Shown here: piece after piece, positions 16,396 through 24,563 of the stretch
Numbering within the stretch: the stretch's first letter is position 1
Layout of the letters: each line of letters opens with the position of its first letter
NCBI RefSeq assembly: GCF_000971975.1
Contig: NZ_LAQO01000014.1
Location: 124,001-188,000 of the forward strand
DNA length: 64,000 bases
DNA from: Paenibacillus algorifonticola
GTDB taxonomy: Bacteria > Bacillota > Bacilli > Paenibacillales > Paenibacillaceae
Reading direction: 5' to 3'
Translations under genes and position numbers: made by a program
Notes under the pieces: generated by a model
Databases searched by the model: none
What the model was told of the DNA's origin: nothing
Seen by the model: the letters and a program-made list of their open reading frames with translations, nothing else

Positions 16396-17151
16396 TTATT
16401 GCTGGGACTTAGAGCGGCTGAGCCAATCCTCATAGCGCGTCGAGGCAATTCGGGCATTATCGCCTGGGACGAGAGAGTGCTCATTCAGCCCAGCACCGGA
16501 GTAAAGCGCATTTACATCTGTGATGACCTGCCGCGAGTCCTGATTAGCGCTCATATATCGTTTGATGAATTCGTCTAGACGAAGCTGCTCTGGGCCTGCA
16601 AGATCAACGATGCCATTTACTGGTGAGCCAATGGTGTAATCGACCAGCGCGGCGGCTACATCCTCCGAAAAGATAGGCTGTACAAGCGCAGACGGCAAAC
16701 GAACCGTTTCTCCTTCTGTTGACAAATAGATGATACCGGTAACGAATTCAAAAAATTGTGTCGCACGTACGATCGTATAAGGAACCCCAGATGCTTCGAT
16801 TAATTGCTCTTGGGCCAACTTAGCGCGGAAATAACCGCTTTGCTGAAGGCCGTCGGTGCCAACAACCGATAGCGCAACGTGATGTTTAATGCCAGCGGCT
16901 ATTTCGGCAGCAAGGATATTACGGCTTGACGCCTCAAAAAAAGCAAGGACAGCCTTATCCTCAAAGGAAGGCGAGTTCGTCACGTCTACGACAACCTGAG
17001 CGCCATCCAGCGCTTCCGCCAGCCCTTCACCCGTAACGGCATTGACGCCTCTGGAAGGTGATGCCACAACTGCCTCATGACCCAGCTCGCGAAGATTATG
17101 CACCAGTTTTGTTCCAATGAGTCCGCTTCCACCAATCACTACAATTTTCAT
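16396..17151 (-). CDS. NmrA-type atypical SDR, NAD(P)-binding oxidoreductase
   Basis: 251 residues beginning MKIVVIGGSGLIGTKLV, a Rossmann glycine motif (GGxGxxG) of extended/atypical SDRs. The family includes NmrA-like redox sensors and quinone or sugar-nucleotide reductases. The usual YxxxK is replaced by a YFRAKLAQEQ segment that keeps the Tyr-Lys spacing in shifted form, so catalysis is possible but uncertain. ATG 17151 is preferred, with GGAGG 7 bases upstream; an in-frame 54-codon extension is rejected because it lacks a ribosome binding site. It stands alone between two hairpins. Confidence 0.8.
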   Translation of the reverse strand: MKIVVIGGSGLIGTKLVHNLRELGHEAVVASPSRGVNAVTGEGLAEALDGAQVVVDVTNSPSFEDKAVLAFFEASSRNILAAEIAAGIKHHVALSVVGTDGLQQSGYFRAKLAQEQLIEASGVPYTIVRATQFFEFVTGIIYLSTEGETVRLPSALVQPIFSEDVAAALVDYTIGSPVNGIVDLAGPEQLRLDEFIKRYMSANQDSRQVITDVNALYSGAGLNEHSLVPGDNARIASTRYEDWLSRSKSQQ

Positions 17152-17305
17152 GTTATGCCTCCATCCATATGTTTTATCGCGAAACTCTAATGGCAACGAG
17201 ACAGTCTGTCCTCTCTTAGCTGTCACATCTTCATTAGTGATTTGCTTTTTCGAACATATAACGAAGCTGCGATTCATTTTGTGACAACGGGCCAGCCAGC
17301 AGAAA

Positions 17306-17349
17306 AAGAGCAAGCAACGAACAGCATTATGCTATCGTTGCTTGCTCTT
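17306..17349 (-). terminator. Terminator of the RhiA-like/astacin operon
   Basis: A 15-bp perfect stem AAGAGCAAGCAACGA / TCGTTGCTTGCTCTT with a 14-base loop, followed on the minus strand by TTTTCTG. A canonical Rho-independent terminator just after the protease gene. Confidence 0.85.
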
Positions 17350-17389
17350 ATAAGGTGGGCTTATTTTACAAAAACAGCTCATTTCAACT

Positions 17390-18241
17390 CTAGTACAGCT
17401 GCTGCTCAAACGCCGCTCCGCTTGTGGTATACAATGCATTTATGCCCTCTACATCCAGCGCAGACAAGGCTGTACGCTGCCCCATCACCGTGCCAGAAGG
17501 CAACGCTTGGGTTGGCGTAATCGTCGGCTTGGTTGGGTCGATAGCGAATGCGCTTTTGCTATAATGCATAATTGAGCCCCAATCATACTTTAACGACTTG
17601 AACAGCTCAGGATGATTAATAATAACAAAATTGCTTTGCTTATTGGCAGGGATATTCCCCATACTGACGGTAATGTACGTGTCGCGATTCGGCTTCGTGT
17701 GCTCATGCAGCAAGCCGAGCGTATGCCCGATTTCATGAATAATGTTGCCCAGCACATAATTTACGCCCAGCGTAATAAGCTGCTTGCCGCCAATCATTCC
17801 GACATAGGAGCTATGTCCGAGACCGATTTTAAACAAGACATAATTCGGCTCCGTTCCCCGCAGCGAGAAGGAAATGCCCGGGCAGGCTTGTGCTATTGCA
17901 GACATAGCTTTTTTAATATCCTGCTGCGTACTAGCAGGCACATTGGCATCAAAAGCATAAAATACTTTGCCCCTAGGCCACAGGCGCCTCATATCTATAA
18001 TAATGTCCACATGCGGATCCGATCCCTGCTGCTGGCCCTCCTGCTCGATGAAAGCCTTCAGCCTGCGCATTTTTGCCGCCTCAGCCACGACAATGTCGCC
18101 ATCGACGATAGCCAGATTATCATACTCTATATACTCGACTTTCACGGGTGTCTGATTGTCGGCCAAATAGACGTAGCCTGTTTCGGCTGTTCCTTTTTGG
18201 AATAAATCATTTGCATATACTTCTGGTAATTGCTCTGCCAT
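17390..18241 (-). CDS. Astacin-like (M12A) zinc metalloprotease
   Basis: 283 residues. The extended zinc signature is complete: HEIGHTLGLLHEHTKPNRD with zinc ligands H169, H173 and H179 and catalytic E170, followed by the Met-turn SIMHY (M225, Y227). These are the landmarks of astacins, which cut proteins outside the cell. No signal peptide is visible, and about 75 N-terminal residues (containing MRRLKAFIEQ) precede the catalytic domain and could act as a propeptide or export determinant. The start at 18241 has AAGGAGG about 9 bases upstream. It is the last gene of a three-gene operon after two RhiA-like genes, 36 bp downstream of the nearer one. Those proteins may be its partners or substrates; this is inference. 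Confidence 0.85.
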   Translation of the reverse strand: MAEQLPEVYANDLFQKGTAETGYVYLADNQTPVKVEYIEYDNLAIVDGDIVVAEAAKMRRLKAFIEQEGQQQGSDPHVDIIIDMRRLWPRGKVFYAFDANVPASTQQDIKKAMSAIAQACPGISFSLRGTEPNYVLFKIGLGHSSYVGMIGGKQLITLGVNYVLGNIIHEIGHTLGLLHEHTKPNRDTYITVSMGNIPANKQSNFVIINHPELFKSLKYDWGSIMHYSKSAFAIDPTKPTITPTQALPSGTVMGQRTALSALDVEGINALYTTSGAAFEQQLY

Positions 18242-18277
18242 CTTCTAATTCCTCCTTCTTGTTATTGCCTGCCCTGC

Positions 18278-18895
18278 TCATACGAGCTGCAAGAGGTTGC
18301 TCGCCGATATGTGCACGTTCAGCCGCTGCCTGCCGTTGAAGCTGAGCGCAAGGGCCTGCTGCATATACATCTCCGGCTCAAAAATCTGTCCTGCCCGCCA
18401 ATGCCCGTATACCATATAAGTAACCGGATCAGGCTGAAAGCCTGTTAGCGTATTCGGATGGGCCTCCACCGTTACGACAGCCCGGTTGTCCAAACTGAGG
18501 CCTATTCGCACTTTATCCTCGGGGTCTACCGTTCGATCTGCTTTCATGTAATAAAGCTCGCTATCTCTTGCAGCATAAGGCTGTGAAAAATAATAGCTCC
18601 CGCTCGCGGCCTTCAGCAAGACAGCTGCATTGTTTTGCCATAATGAGGCTTCCTTATGCTCAATTGCCCCGACACTGGATAAACCTGCTGAATCACCATC
18701 CTGAGCAGAACGCCACATAAATTGATACTTGGGCTCCCAAGTAAATTGCACTTGTCCAGCGAACGGCCTTGCCGGCGCCGATCGCCAAATGTAGGTGACT
18801 GCGCTTGGGTCATTCAAGCGGGGAAATAGCTGGAACAAACAAATGCTGCCGCTATATGTTGCTTCGTTCGTTACCGATACCGTATAGCTTAACAC
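18278..18895 (-). CDS. RhiA-like protein, copy 1
   Basis: 205 residues with no signal peptide. Weak family call: the opening SYTVSVTNEATYSGSICLFQ and the FTWEPKYQFMWR segment resemble the rhizosphere-expressed RhiA protein of Rhizobium, whose molecular function is not established. It is clearly paralogous to the upstream gene at 18980-19603: both share the order YxVSVxN, FTWxxxYxFxW, a central YxFSQ, DxxxxPEDxxxIGL, xAxPNTxTxF and YxVYGxxxxGxI. The start is a GTG with AGGAGCTG about 9 bases upstream. The protein is predicted to be nearly all beta strand and lies between its paralogue and the astacin-like gene in one operon. Confidence 0.65.
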   Translation of the reverse strand: MLSYTVSVTNEATYSGSICLFQLFPRLNDPSAVTYIWRSAPARPFAGQVQFTWEPKYQFMWRSAQDGDSAGLSSVGAIEHKEASLWQNNAAVLLKAASGSYYFSQPYAARDSELYYMKADRTVDPEDKVRIGLSLDNRAVVTVEAHPNTLTGFQPDPVTYMVYGHWRAGQIFEPEMYMQQALALSFNGRQRLNVHISASNLLQLV

Positions 18896-18979
18896 CGTTT
18901 TCGCAGCTCCTTACGAGAAACGGAAAGGCTGCTCGCACGGCCCTCCCGTTTCCATTTATTTTGCGCATATAAGAGGATA

Positions 18980-19603
18980 TTAGGACACAATGTTAAGCTG
19001 GTTTTTCGCTGTCAGAACAACATCGTGGTTTGTAACGCCATTAAACTCAATTTTGAGTGCCGTATCTGCATATTCGCTAATGTCAATGATTTCGCCCGGC
19101 TCAATGCGGCCATATACGAGGTAATAAGCAGGATGAGCGGTAAATTCCGTTTTTGTGTTTGGCTGCGCTTTGATCGCAACAGTCGGCTTATTGTTCATCA
19201 TCAGGCCGATATAGGCATTATCTTCAGGATTGATCGAGCCGTCCTGGTGAATGTACATGACGCCTTCTTTTCCACCAGAAGATGCTTGAGAAAATTGATA
19301 GGTGCCGCCATCCGCATGGCTGAATTCGACATAATTGCTTGCGCTCAGATCAGCCGCACGTTGAGCGGTCGAAGTAATGGTCGAGCCTGGCTGCGGAACA
19401 TCAACCTCTGACCAATAGAAGGCGTAGTCCACTCCCCATGTGAATTTCGTTGTGGAGCCTGAAGTAGATGGCTTGACCAGCCAAGCAAGCGTGAGCACAT
19501 TCGGATCGTCCAAGTTCGGGTCCACCTGATAGATAGCAAGGCTAGCATTGTAGGTCCCATTGTTTTGTACACTTACAGAATAAGTCGTTGTCGTTGTTGG
19601 CAT
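18980..19603 (-). CDS. RhiA-like protein, copy 2
   Basis: 207 residues, first gene of the operon, with GAGGAGG 8 bases upstream of ATG 19603. The Thr-rich start (MPTTTTTYSVSVQNNGTYNA) leads into the same beta-rich fold as its downstream paralogue, with matching landmarks FTWGVDYAFYWSE, TYQFSQ, INPEDNAYIGL and YYLVYGRIEPGEI. No signal peptide, catalytic motif or transmembrane segment is visible. Function is unknown. The RhiA resemblance links it to a plant-associated lifestyle only by analogy. Confidence 0.65.
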   Translation of the reverse strand: MPTTTTTYSVSVQNNGTYNASLAIYQVDPNLDDPNVLTLAWLVKPSTSGSTTKFTWGVDYAFYWSEVDVPQPGSTITSTAQRAADLSASNYVEFSHADGGTYQFSQASSGGKEGVMYIHQDGSINPEDNAYIGLMMNNKPTVAIKAQPNTKTEFTAHPAYYLVYGRIEPGEIIDISEYADTALKIEFNGVTNHDVVLTAKNQLNIVS

Positions 19604-19699
19604 TTTATTTTCCTCCTCAAAATTGTTTTGGTGCTGCTTACAGGTTCTACTTTATTGGATTTTGTCGCCCCTTATTAGTAGCCGGAGTCATCATTTGAG

Positions 19700-19741
19700 A
19701 TGACCAAAATCATCGCTGCACATGACCAACCCTATGACCAA
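19700..19741 (+). promoter_or_regulatory. Three ATGACCAA direct repeats upstream of a promoter
   Basis: ATGACCAA occurs at 19700-19707, 19722-19729 and 19734-19741, ending 15 bp before the -35 of the promoter at 19756. The placement fits an activator binding array, possibly for the response regulator encoded downstream. Confidence 0.4.
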
Positions 19742-19755
19742 ACCCCTGTAATTCT

Positions 19756-19785
19756 TTGACTACTTCTTCTAAAAAATACTATAAT
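19756..19785 (+). promoter_or_regulatory. Sigma-A-type promoter for the hydrolase/two-component operon
   Basis: TTGACT (19756-19761), 18-bp spacer, TATAAT (19780-19785), about 50 bp upstream of the papain-like hydrolase start. Confidence 0.65.
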
Positions 19786-19837
19786 AAAGGCGGATCTGGC
19801 ATCCAAATTTATCATAAGAAGGAGCGGTTCGAGAAAA

Positions 19838-20488
19838 ATGAAAAAACGAATAACGTACAGTGAAATTGAGGATCAGCTGCAGACAGGGGATATTCTTTTA
19901 TGTCACAGCGTTATGCATGAAAGCATTATGATTGAGTTTATTGAAGGCTCTCCTTGGTCCCATATCGGCATGATCGTCAGGCTGCCGCAATATGACTATC
20001 CGCTGCTTTGGGAGTCAACAACGTTCGACAACATTCCGGATGTTTTGCTCGGAAAAACGAAAAACGGCCCCATGCTCGTTCCGCTGCATGAACGTCTTCA
20101 AACCGATGTCGGCAATCTTTGGGACCCCATGTTCGCGCTGCGCAAGCTGAATGTCCAGCGCACCCCGCAAATGCAGGCCGCACTTCTGGGCGTTATTGAG
20201 GAGCTGCATCACGCAACCTTTCCAAGTATGACGGAAATGGCGGTAAGCGTCTCGGAGGGACTTGCCGGCATTCACTCTGGGTATAAAACTTTATTTTGCA
20301 GTCAGTTGCTTGCTGCAACGTATATTCGCATGGGCCTGCTTCCTTCGCATAAGGTCCCGAACAGCTATTGGCCGGTCAACTTTTCCTCCGAGGGCCACGT
20401 GGAGCTGTTGAATAATGCCACATTTTCGGAGGAGCTGTATTTGCTTGCAGACGGCCTTCAAGGACATGATCAGCATCAAGCCTTATAG
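19838..20488 (+). CDS. YiiX-like permuted papain-fold amidase/hydrolase
   Basis: 216 residues. It shows the permuted NlpC/P60-type arrangement: LQTGDILLCHS near the N-terminus, SPWSHIGMIV with the likely catalytic His42, and TLFCSQLLAATY with the likely nucleophile Cys154. YiiX/YaeF-type enzymes are thought to cut amide or ester bonds in cell-envelope lipids or peptides; the substrate here is unknown and no signal peptide is seen. The ATG lies about 15 bases after an AAGAAGGAG site. It overlaps the start of the hybrid kinase gene by about 23 bases, so the two are probably translated together. Confidence 0.75.
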   Translation: MKKRITYSEIEDQLQTGDILLCHSVMHESIMIEFIEGSPWSHIGMIVRLPQYDYPLLWESTTFDNIPDVLLGKTKNGPMLVPLHERLQTDVGNLWDPMFALRKLNVQRTPQMQAALLGVIEELHHATFPSMTEMAVSVSEGLAGIHSGYKTLFCSQLLAATYIRMGLLPSHKVPNSYWPVNFSSEGHVELLNNATFSEELYLLADGLQGHDQHQAL

Positions 20489-23400
20489 CCTCGCCATCAA
20501 GACAACGCTGCTTGTACTGCTTCTTTTCCTAGCAGGAGCGGACTTCCATAGGGCCGCACAAGCCTCCAGCCTTCCAGAGCCACCCCACCATCCAGATTCA
20601 ACCGCTCAGCAGGGACAACTCGACCTGACCGGCATGCAAGTGGACGACGGACTTATTTCCCTCAACGGCAAATGGACGTTTTATTGGAACCAACTTCTTG
20701 AACCGGATGAGATTGGGGCTGCCAGCGATGGGCAGCCTGCTTTTATTTCCGTTCCCGGCAGCTGGGGCTTCTCTTCTAGCAAAGTGGCAGCACCGGAAGG
20801 GACAGGCTTTGCTACTTATCGTCTGCTCGTTCGAACGGACCCGCTCGACGGCATTTACGGCTTGTCTATCAAGAGCATTCAAAGCTCCTATCGCGTATTT
20901 ATTAACGGCAAGCTGGTCGCTTCAGCCGGAACGGTCGAAACGGATCGGGAACGTGTCGTTGCCCGCTTCGGACAGCCTGCTATGCTTTTTACGCATAAAG
21001 GAACAAGCCTTGATGTTGTCATTCAGGTCGCCAATTATTCATATCCGTCCGGCGGGATAGAAAAACACATTTTTTTCGGCAGCAAGGACGCCATTCTGAA
21101 GCATAGGCAGCAGGGCATTGCCAAGGACCTGTTTTTGTTCGGCTCGATTTTTACCATGTTTGTTTACCATATGGCGCTTTATTTGTTAAGGCGAAGCCAG
21201 CTGTCCTCCTTGTATTTCGCTTTGTTCTGCTTATGTATTTCGATACGCACCTTATTCGTCAATGAACGGTTTATTTCAGTACTCATCCCCGATATGAATT
21301 GGCAGCTGTTTGCCAAGGTTTCCTATCTGACCGCTTATATGGGCGCACCTTGCATTATTTTGTATATTCAGAGCCTCTACCCGGCTTACTTCTCGAAGCT
21401 AAAAACGCGATTAGCCATAAGTCTTTTTGCAGCAATTTCCGTCCTCGTAGTGGTTGCTCCTGTATCCGTTTACCATTATTCGCTGCCCTATTATCAAGTT
21501 ATGATTATGCTCGCGCTTGGTTATATTTTGGCTAAGCTCATTTATGCCGCGGCCCGCGGAGAGCAAGGAACTTATCTCATGCTGATCGGCTTTTTGAATT
21601 TATTTCTGTTCGCCCTAAATGATGTGCTGTACAACAACAATAGGACGAGCCTTGGTTCACTGGTTCCGTTCGGGCTGTTTATTTTTATTGTGCTGCAATC
21701 TATTTTGCTATCGCTTCATTTCGCTCGCGCCTTCAAGGAAATAGAGAAGCTGTCCACCAAGCTTATATTATCGAATCAAATTAAAGACCAGTTTCTCGCG
21801 AACACGTCGCATGAGCTGAAAACACCGCTTCAGGGCATTATTGGGCTTGCGGAATCTTTAGCCGAAGGGGCTGCTGGAAAGCTGCCAGATACCGCTGTAG
21901 GACAGCTAAGGCTCATTCGCACAAGCGGGCAGCGCCTGTCGCATTTAGTCAATGACCTGCTGGATTTAACGAAGCTGCGGCATAAAGAAATCGTGCTGCA
22001 GCCGTCTGTGCTGAACATTCGGCAGGCCGCTTCCCTCGCCATTGAGCTGCTTGAGCCTCTATCCGAGCGCAAGCAGCTCACGATTCGCAATGATACGCCA
22101 GCAGGGCTGCTTGCTTTTGCAGATGAAAATCGGCTGATGCAAATTTTCAACAATTTGCTTGGCAACGCTATCAAATTTACCCATGACGGCTGGGTTGCTG
22201 TCACAGCAGCGCAGCAAGGAGAATGGCTGCTCATTACCGTCCGTGATACGGGCGAAGGGATCGCCCCACAGCATTTGGAGTCAATCTTTGAAGCGTTTGA
22301 GCAGGGCGACGGCTCCATGATTCGACGCTACGAAGGCTCAGGTCTTGGACTCAGCATCTCCCGCAATCTCGTCGAGCTGCACGGCGGGCAAATTTGGGCG
22401 GAGTCGCCACCCGGCGAGGGGGCTGCGATCTGCTTTACGCTTCCTGCTTATTCGGCGGGCACGGCTGGCGGAGATAAAGTTAACGAGATTGTGAGCGACA
22501 ATCACAGAGATCGTACAGCGAGTATGGAAGCTGCCGCTGGATTAGTTTTTGGCAGAGCTGCAGCGGCGGCTGCCCAGACTCCGGTGAATACGGCGACTGC
22601 AGAGACTACAGAGACGGCGGTAAGGGAATCGGCAGCGGCGGGAGCAGAAGTCGGAGCTGGAGAAGTAGCAGAGGCGGCTTCCATGACGGAAGACCTGTCT
22701 GTGCTAACCGTGGACGATGATCCGATTATTTTGCAGGTGCTGTCCAACCATTTGACCGCAGAGGGTTTTCAAGTTCGGCAAACGACCGGTGGACGCAGCG
22801 CCCTTCAACTGCTGGAAGAAGGCTACCGGCCAAGCCTCATTATCGTTGATTTAATGATGCCGCAGATGTCCGGCTATGAGCTGTGCCAAGTCATTCGGCA
22901 GCAATATGACGAGCAGGTGCCGATCCTCATTTTGACAGCGCGCAATCAGCCAGCCGATCTGGAGCTTGGATTTGCCAGCGGCGCAAATGATTATCTGATT
23001 AAGCCGGTCACGAAATCAGAGCTGATGCTGCGGCTCAGGCTCCATCTCAAGCTCGCGACATGGGAGCAATCGATGGAGCGGGAGGTTTTGGAGCGAACGG
23101 TGCATATTCGCGAATCCATGAAGGAAACGGCAATCGCCATGGCCGACATTGGCGCTTACGAAGAGCGTAACCGCATCGCCAAAGAAATTCACGATGCGCT
23201 GGGCTATGCGCTGACCACGACGCTGATCCAGCTAGAGGCGGGACAAAGCCTGCTCGCTGACAAGCCCCAAGCGGCGAAGCAGCATATGATTAATTCGCAG
23301 GAGCTGGTACGGCAAGGCTTGCGGGATGTGCGCAAATCCTTGCGAAGCTTGAAGGATAGCGAGCGGGAGCATGATTTTGAGGGACGTATAGAGACGCTGC

Positions 23401-23762
23401 TGCGAGATACGGAAGCGTATGCCATGGTGAGCATAACGCGTACCGTGCAATTGGATGGTGTACAGCTCGGCCAAGAGCATGAAAAGCTGCTTTATTACGC
23501 TTTGCAAGAAGGACTTACTAATGGCATTCGCCATGGCGGAAGCAAGCACTTCGACTTCCGGCTGATGCAGCGGGAAGGACGGGTTATTTTTTCACTTTGC
23601 AATGAGGGAGTTCCCTATCGCCCGGAACAGCCGGACGGCCTCGGGCTGCATTATATGAAGCAGCATACAGAAGCGGCGGGCGGCCAGTTTCACGTAGATA
23701 ACGCGAAAGGCAGCGGCTGCTTGATTGAGATTACACTACCCGCACAGAAGGAGCACACTTAA
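20466..23762 (+). CDS. Hybrid sensor kinase with 7TMR-DISM sensor and two distinct kinase cores
   Basis: 1098 residues from ATG 20466; an ATG 17 codons upstream is the alternative. Order: signal peptide; extracytoplasmic jelly-roll 7TMR-DISMED2-like domain (about 30-190); seven-helix 7TMR-DISM membrane domain (about 215-415); HisKA with the H-box NTSHELKTPLQG (H449); HATPase_c with DTGEGIAP and GSGLGLSI; an Ala/Glu/Thr-rich linker; a receiver domain with VDDDP and acceptor D795 in LIIVDLMMP; then a second kinase core of NarX/DesK type with HisKA_3 motif NRIAKEIHDALG (H909) and a final HATPase_c (GLGLHYMKQ). Two unrelated phosphotransfer His sites in one chain is unusual. A NarL-type regulator gene starts on the next base and is the expected partner of H909. 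Confidence 0.88.
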   Translation: MISIKPYSLAIKTTLLVLLLFLAGADFHRAAQASSLPEPPHHPDSTAQQGQLDLTGMQVDDGLISLNGKWTFYWNQLLEPDEIGAASDGQPAFISVPGSWGFSSSKVAAPEGTGFATYRLLVRTDPLDGIYGLSIKSIQSSYRVFINGKLVASAGTVETDRERVVARFGQPAMLFTHKGTSLDVVIQVANYSYPSGGIEKHIFFGSKDAILKHRQQGIAKDLFLFGSIFTMFVYHMALYLLRRSQLSSLYFALFCLCISIRTLFVNERFISVLIPDMNWQLFAKVSYLTAYMGAPCIILYIQSLYPAYFSKLKTRLAISLFAAISVLVVVAPVSVYHYSLPYYQVMIMLALGYILAKLIYAAARGEQGTYLMLIGFLNLFLFALNDVLYNNNRTSLGSLVPFGLFIFIVLQSILLSLHFARAFKEIEKLSTKLILSNQIKDQFLANTSHELKTPLQGIIGLAESLAEGAAGKLPDTAVGQLRLIRTSGQRLSHLVNDLLDLTKLRHKEIVLQPSVLNIRQAASLAIELLEPLSERKQLTIRNDTPAGLLAFADENRLMQIFNNLLGNAIKFTHDGWVAVTAAQQGEWLLITVRDTGEGIAPQHLESIFEAFEQGDGSMIRRYEGSGLGLSISRNLVELHGGQIWAESPPGEGAAICFTLPAYSAGTAGGDKVNEIVSDNHRDRTASMEAAAGLVFGRAAAAAAQTPVNTATAETTETAVRESAAAGAEVGAGEVAEAASMTEDLSVLTVDDDPIILQVLSNHLTAEGFQVRQTTGGRSALQLLEEGYRPSLIIVDLMMPQMSGYELCQVIRQQYDEQVPILILTARNQPADLELGFASGANDYLIKPVTKSELMLRLRLHLKLATWEQSMEREVLERTVHIRESMKETAIAMADIGAYEERNRIAKEIHDALGYALTTTLIQLEAGQSLLADKPQAAKQHMINSQELVRQGLRDVRKSLRSLKDSEREHDFEGRIETLLRDTEAYAMVSITRTVQLDGVQLGQEHEKLLYYALQEGLTNGIRHGGSKHFDFRLMQREGRVIFSLCNEGVPYRPEQPDGLGLHYMKQHTEAAGGQFHVDNAKGSGCLIEITLPAQKEHT

Positions 23763-24440
23763 ATGGAGCCTATACGATTAGTGATAGCTGATGATCAGCG
23801 TCTGCTGCGCGAAAGCCTGCGGACGGTCATTGAGCTTGAGGAGGATATGAAGGTCGTCGGTCTGGCGGAAAATGGGCAGCATGCCTGCGAGCTGGTTGAT
23901 GAGCTGCGGCCAACGCTCGTATTGATGGATGTGCAAATGCCAATAATGGACGGCATCAGCGCCATTCGCAAAATTAGAGCCCGCCATCCAGCGCTTCCGA
24001 TTTTGATTTTGACGACGTTCACGGACGACGATTATATCATCGAAGGGCTAGCAGGCGGCGCCATTGGTTATTTGTTGAAGGATATGGACAAAGCAAATCT
24101 GCTTGCCGCCATTCGCAGCGCCGCTGCGGGCAGGCATATGCTCACCCCGGAAATCGCAACGAAACTCGCAGCGCGCCTGTCCGCGATGTCCAAAGCAGCG
24201 CCAAGAGAAATGAACACGCATAAGCTCAAAAGGCTCGGCCTTCAATTTACAGAGCGTGAAAAACAAATTATTGCCTTGATGGTTCAGCCTTTAACGAACC
24301 CGCAAATTGCAGACAGCTTATTTATGAGCGTCGGCACCGTCAAAAATTACGTCAGCATCATTTACAGCAAGCTGGGCACAAGTGACCGCATGCAGGCGGT
24401 GGCCAGCCTTCAGGAATTATTTTCGGTGGATGAGGAATAG
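23763..24440 (+). CDS. NarL/FixJ-family response regulator
   Basis: 225 residues. Receiver domain 1-120 with acidic pair D10/D11, phosphoacceptor D56 (LVLMDVQMP), TTF switch Thr and the KD of LLKDMDK. The LuxR-type helix-turn-helix at about 155-215 contains FTEREKQIIALM and NPQIADSLFMSVGTVKNY. It begins one base after the kinase stop codon, with GAAGGAG just upstream. It is expected to be phosphorylated by the HisKA_3 core of that kinase and to control envelope or transport genes. Confidence 0.9.
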   Translation: MEPIRLVIADDQRLLRESLRTVIELEEDMKVVGLAENGQHACELVDELRPTLVLMDVQMPIMDGISAIRKIRARHPALPILILTTFTDDDYIIEGLAGGAIGYLLKDMDKANLLAAIRSAAAGRHMLTPEIATKLAARLSAMSKAAPREMNTHKLKRLGLQFTEREKQIIALMVQPLTNPQIADSLFMSVGTVKNYVSIIYSKLGTSDRMQAVASLQELFSVDEE

Positions 24441-24485
24441 GATCGTGCTTATCGAGTAAAATTTTGTGAGTTGCCGCAGCGCAAA

Positions 24486-24516
24486 CAGCCCCCGGAGACA
24501 TAAGTCTTCAGGGGCT
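24486..24516. terminator. Terminator between convergent genes
   Basis: AGCCCC at 24486 pairs with GGGGCT, with an inner GAGAC/GTCTT stem. It lies between the response regulator and the convergent SLH protein gene. T-runs are weak. Confidence 0.45.
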
Positions 24517-24563
24517 TCCGCATGCTTTAATCATTTATTAGGCTCTATCAGGTAAATGATCGT

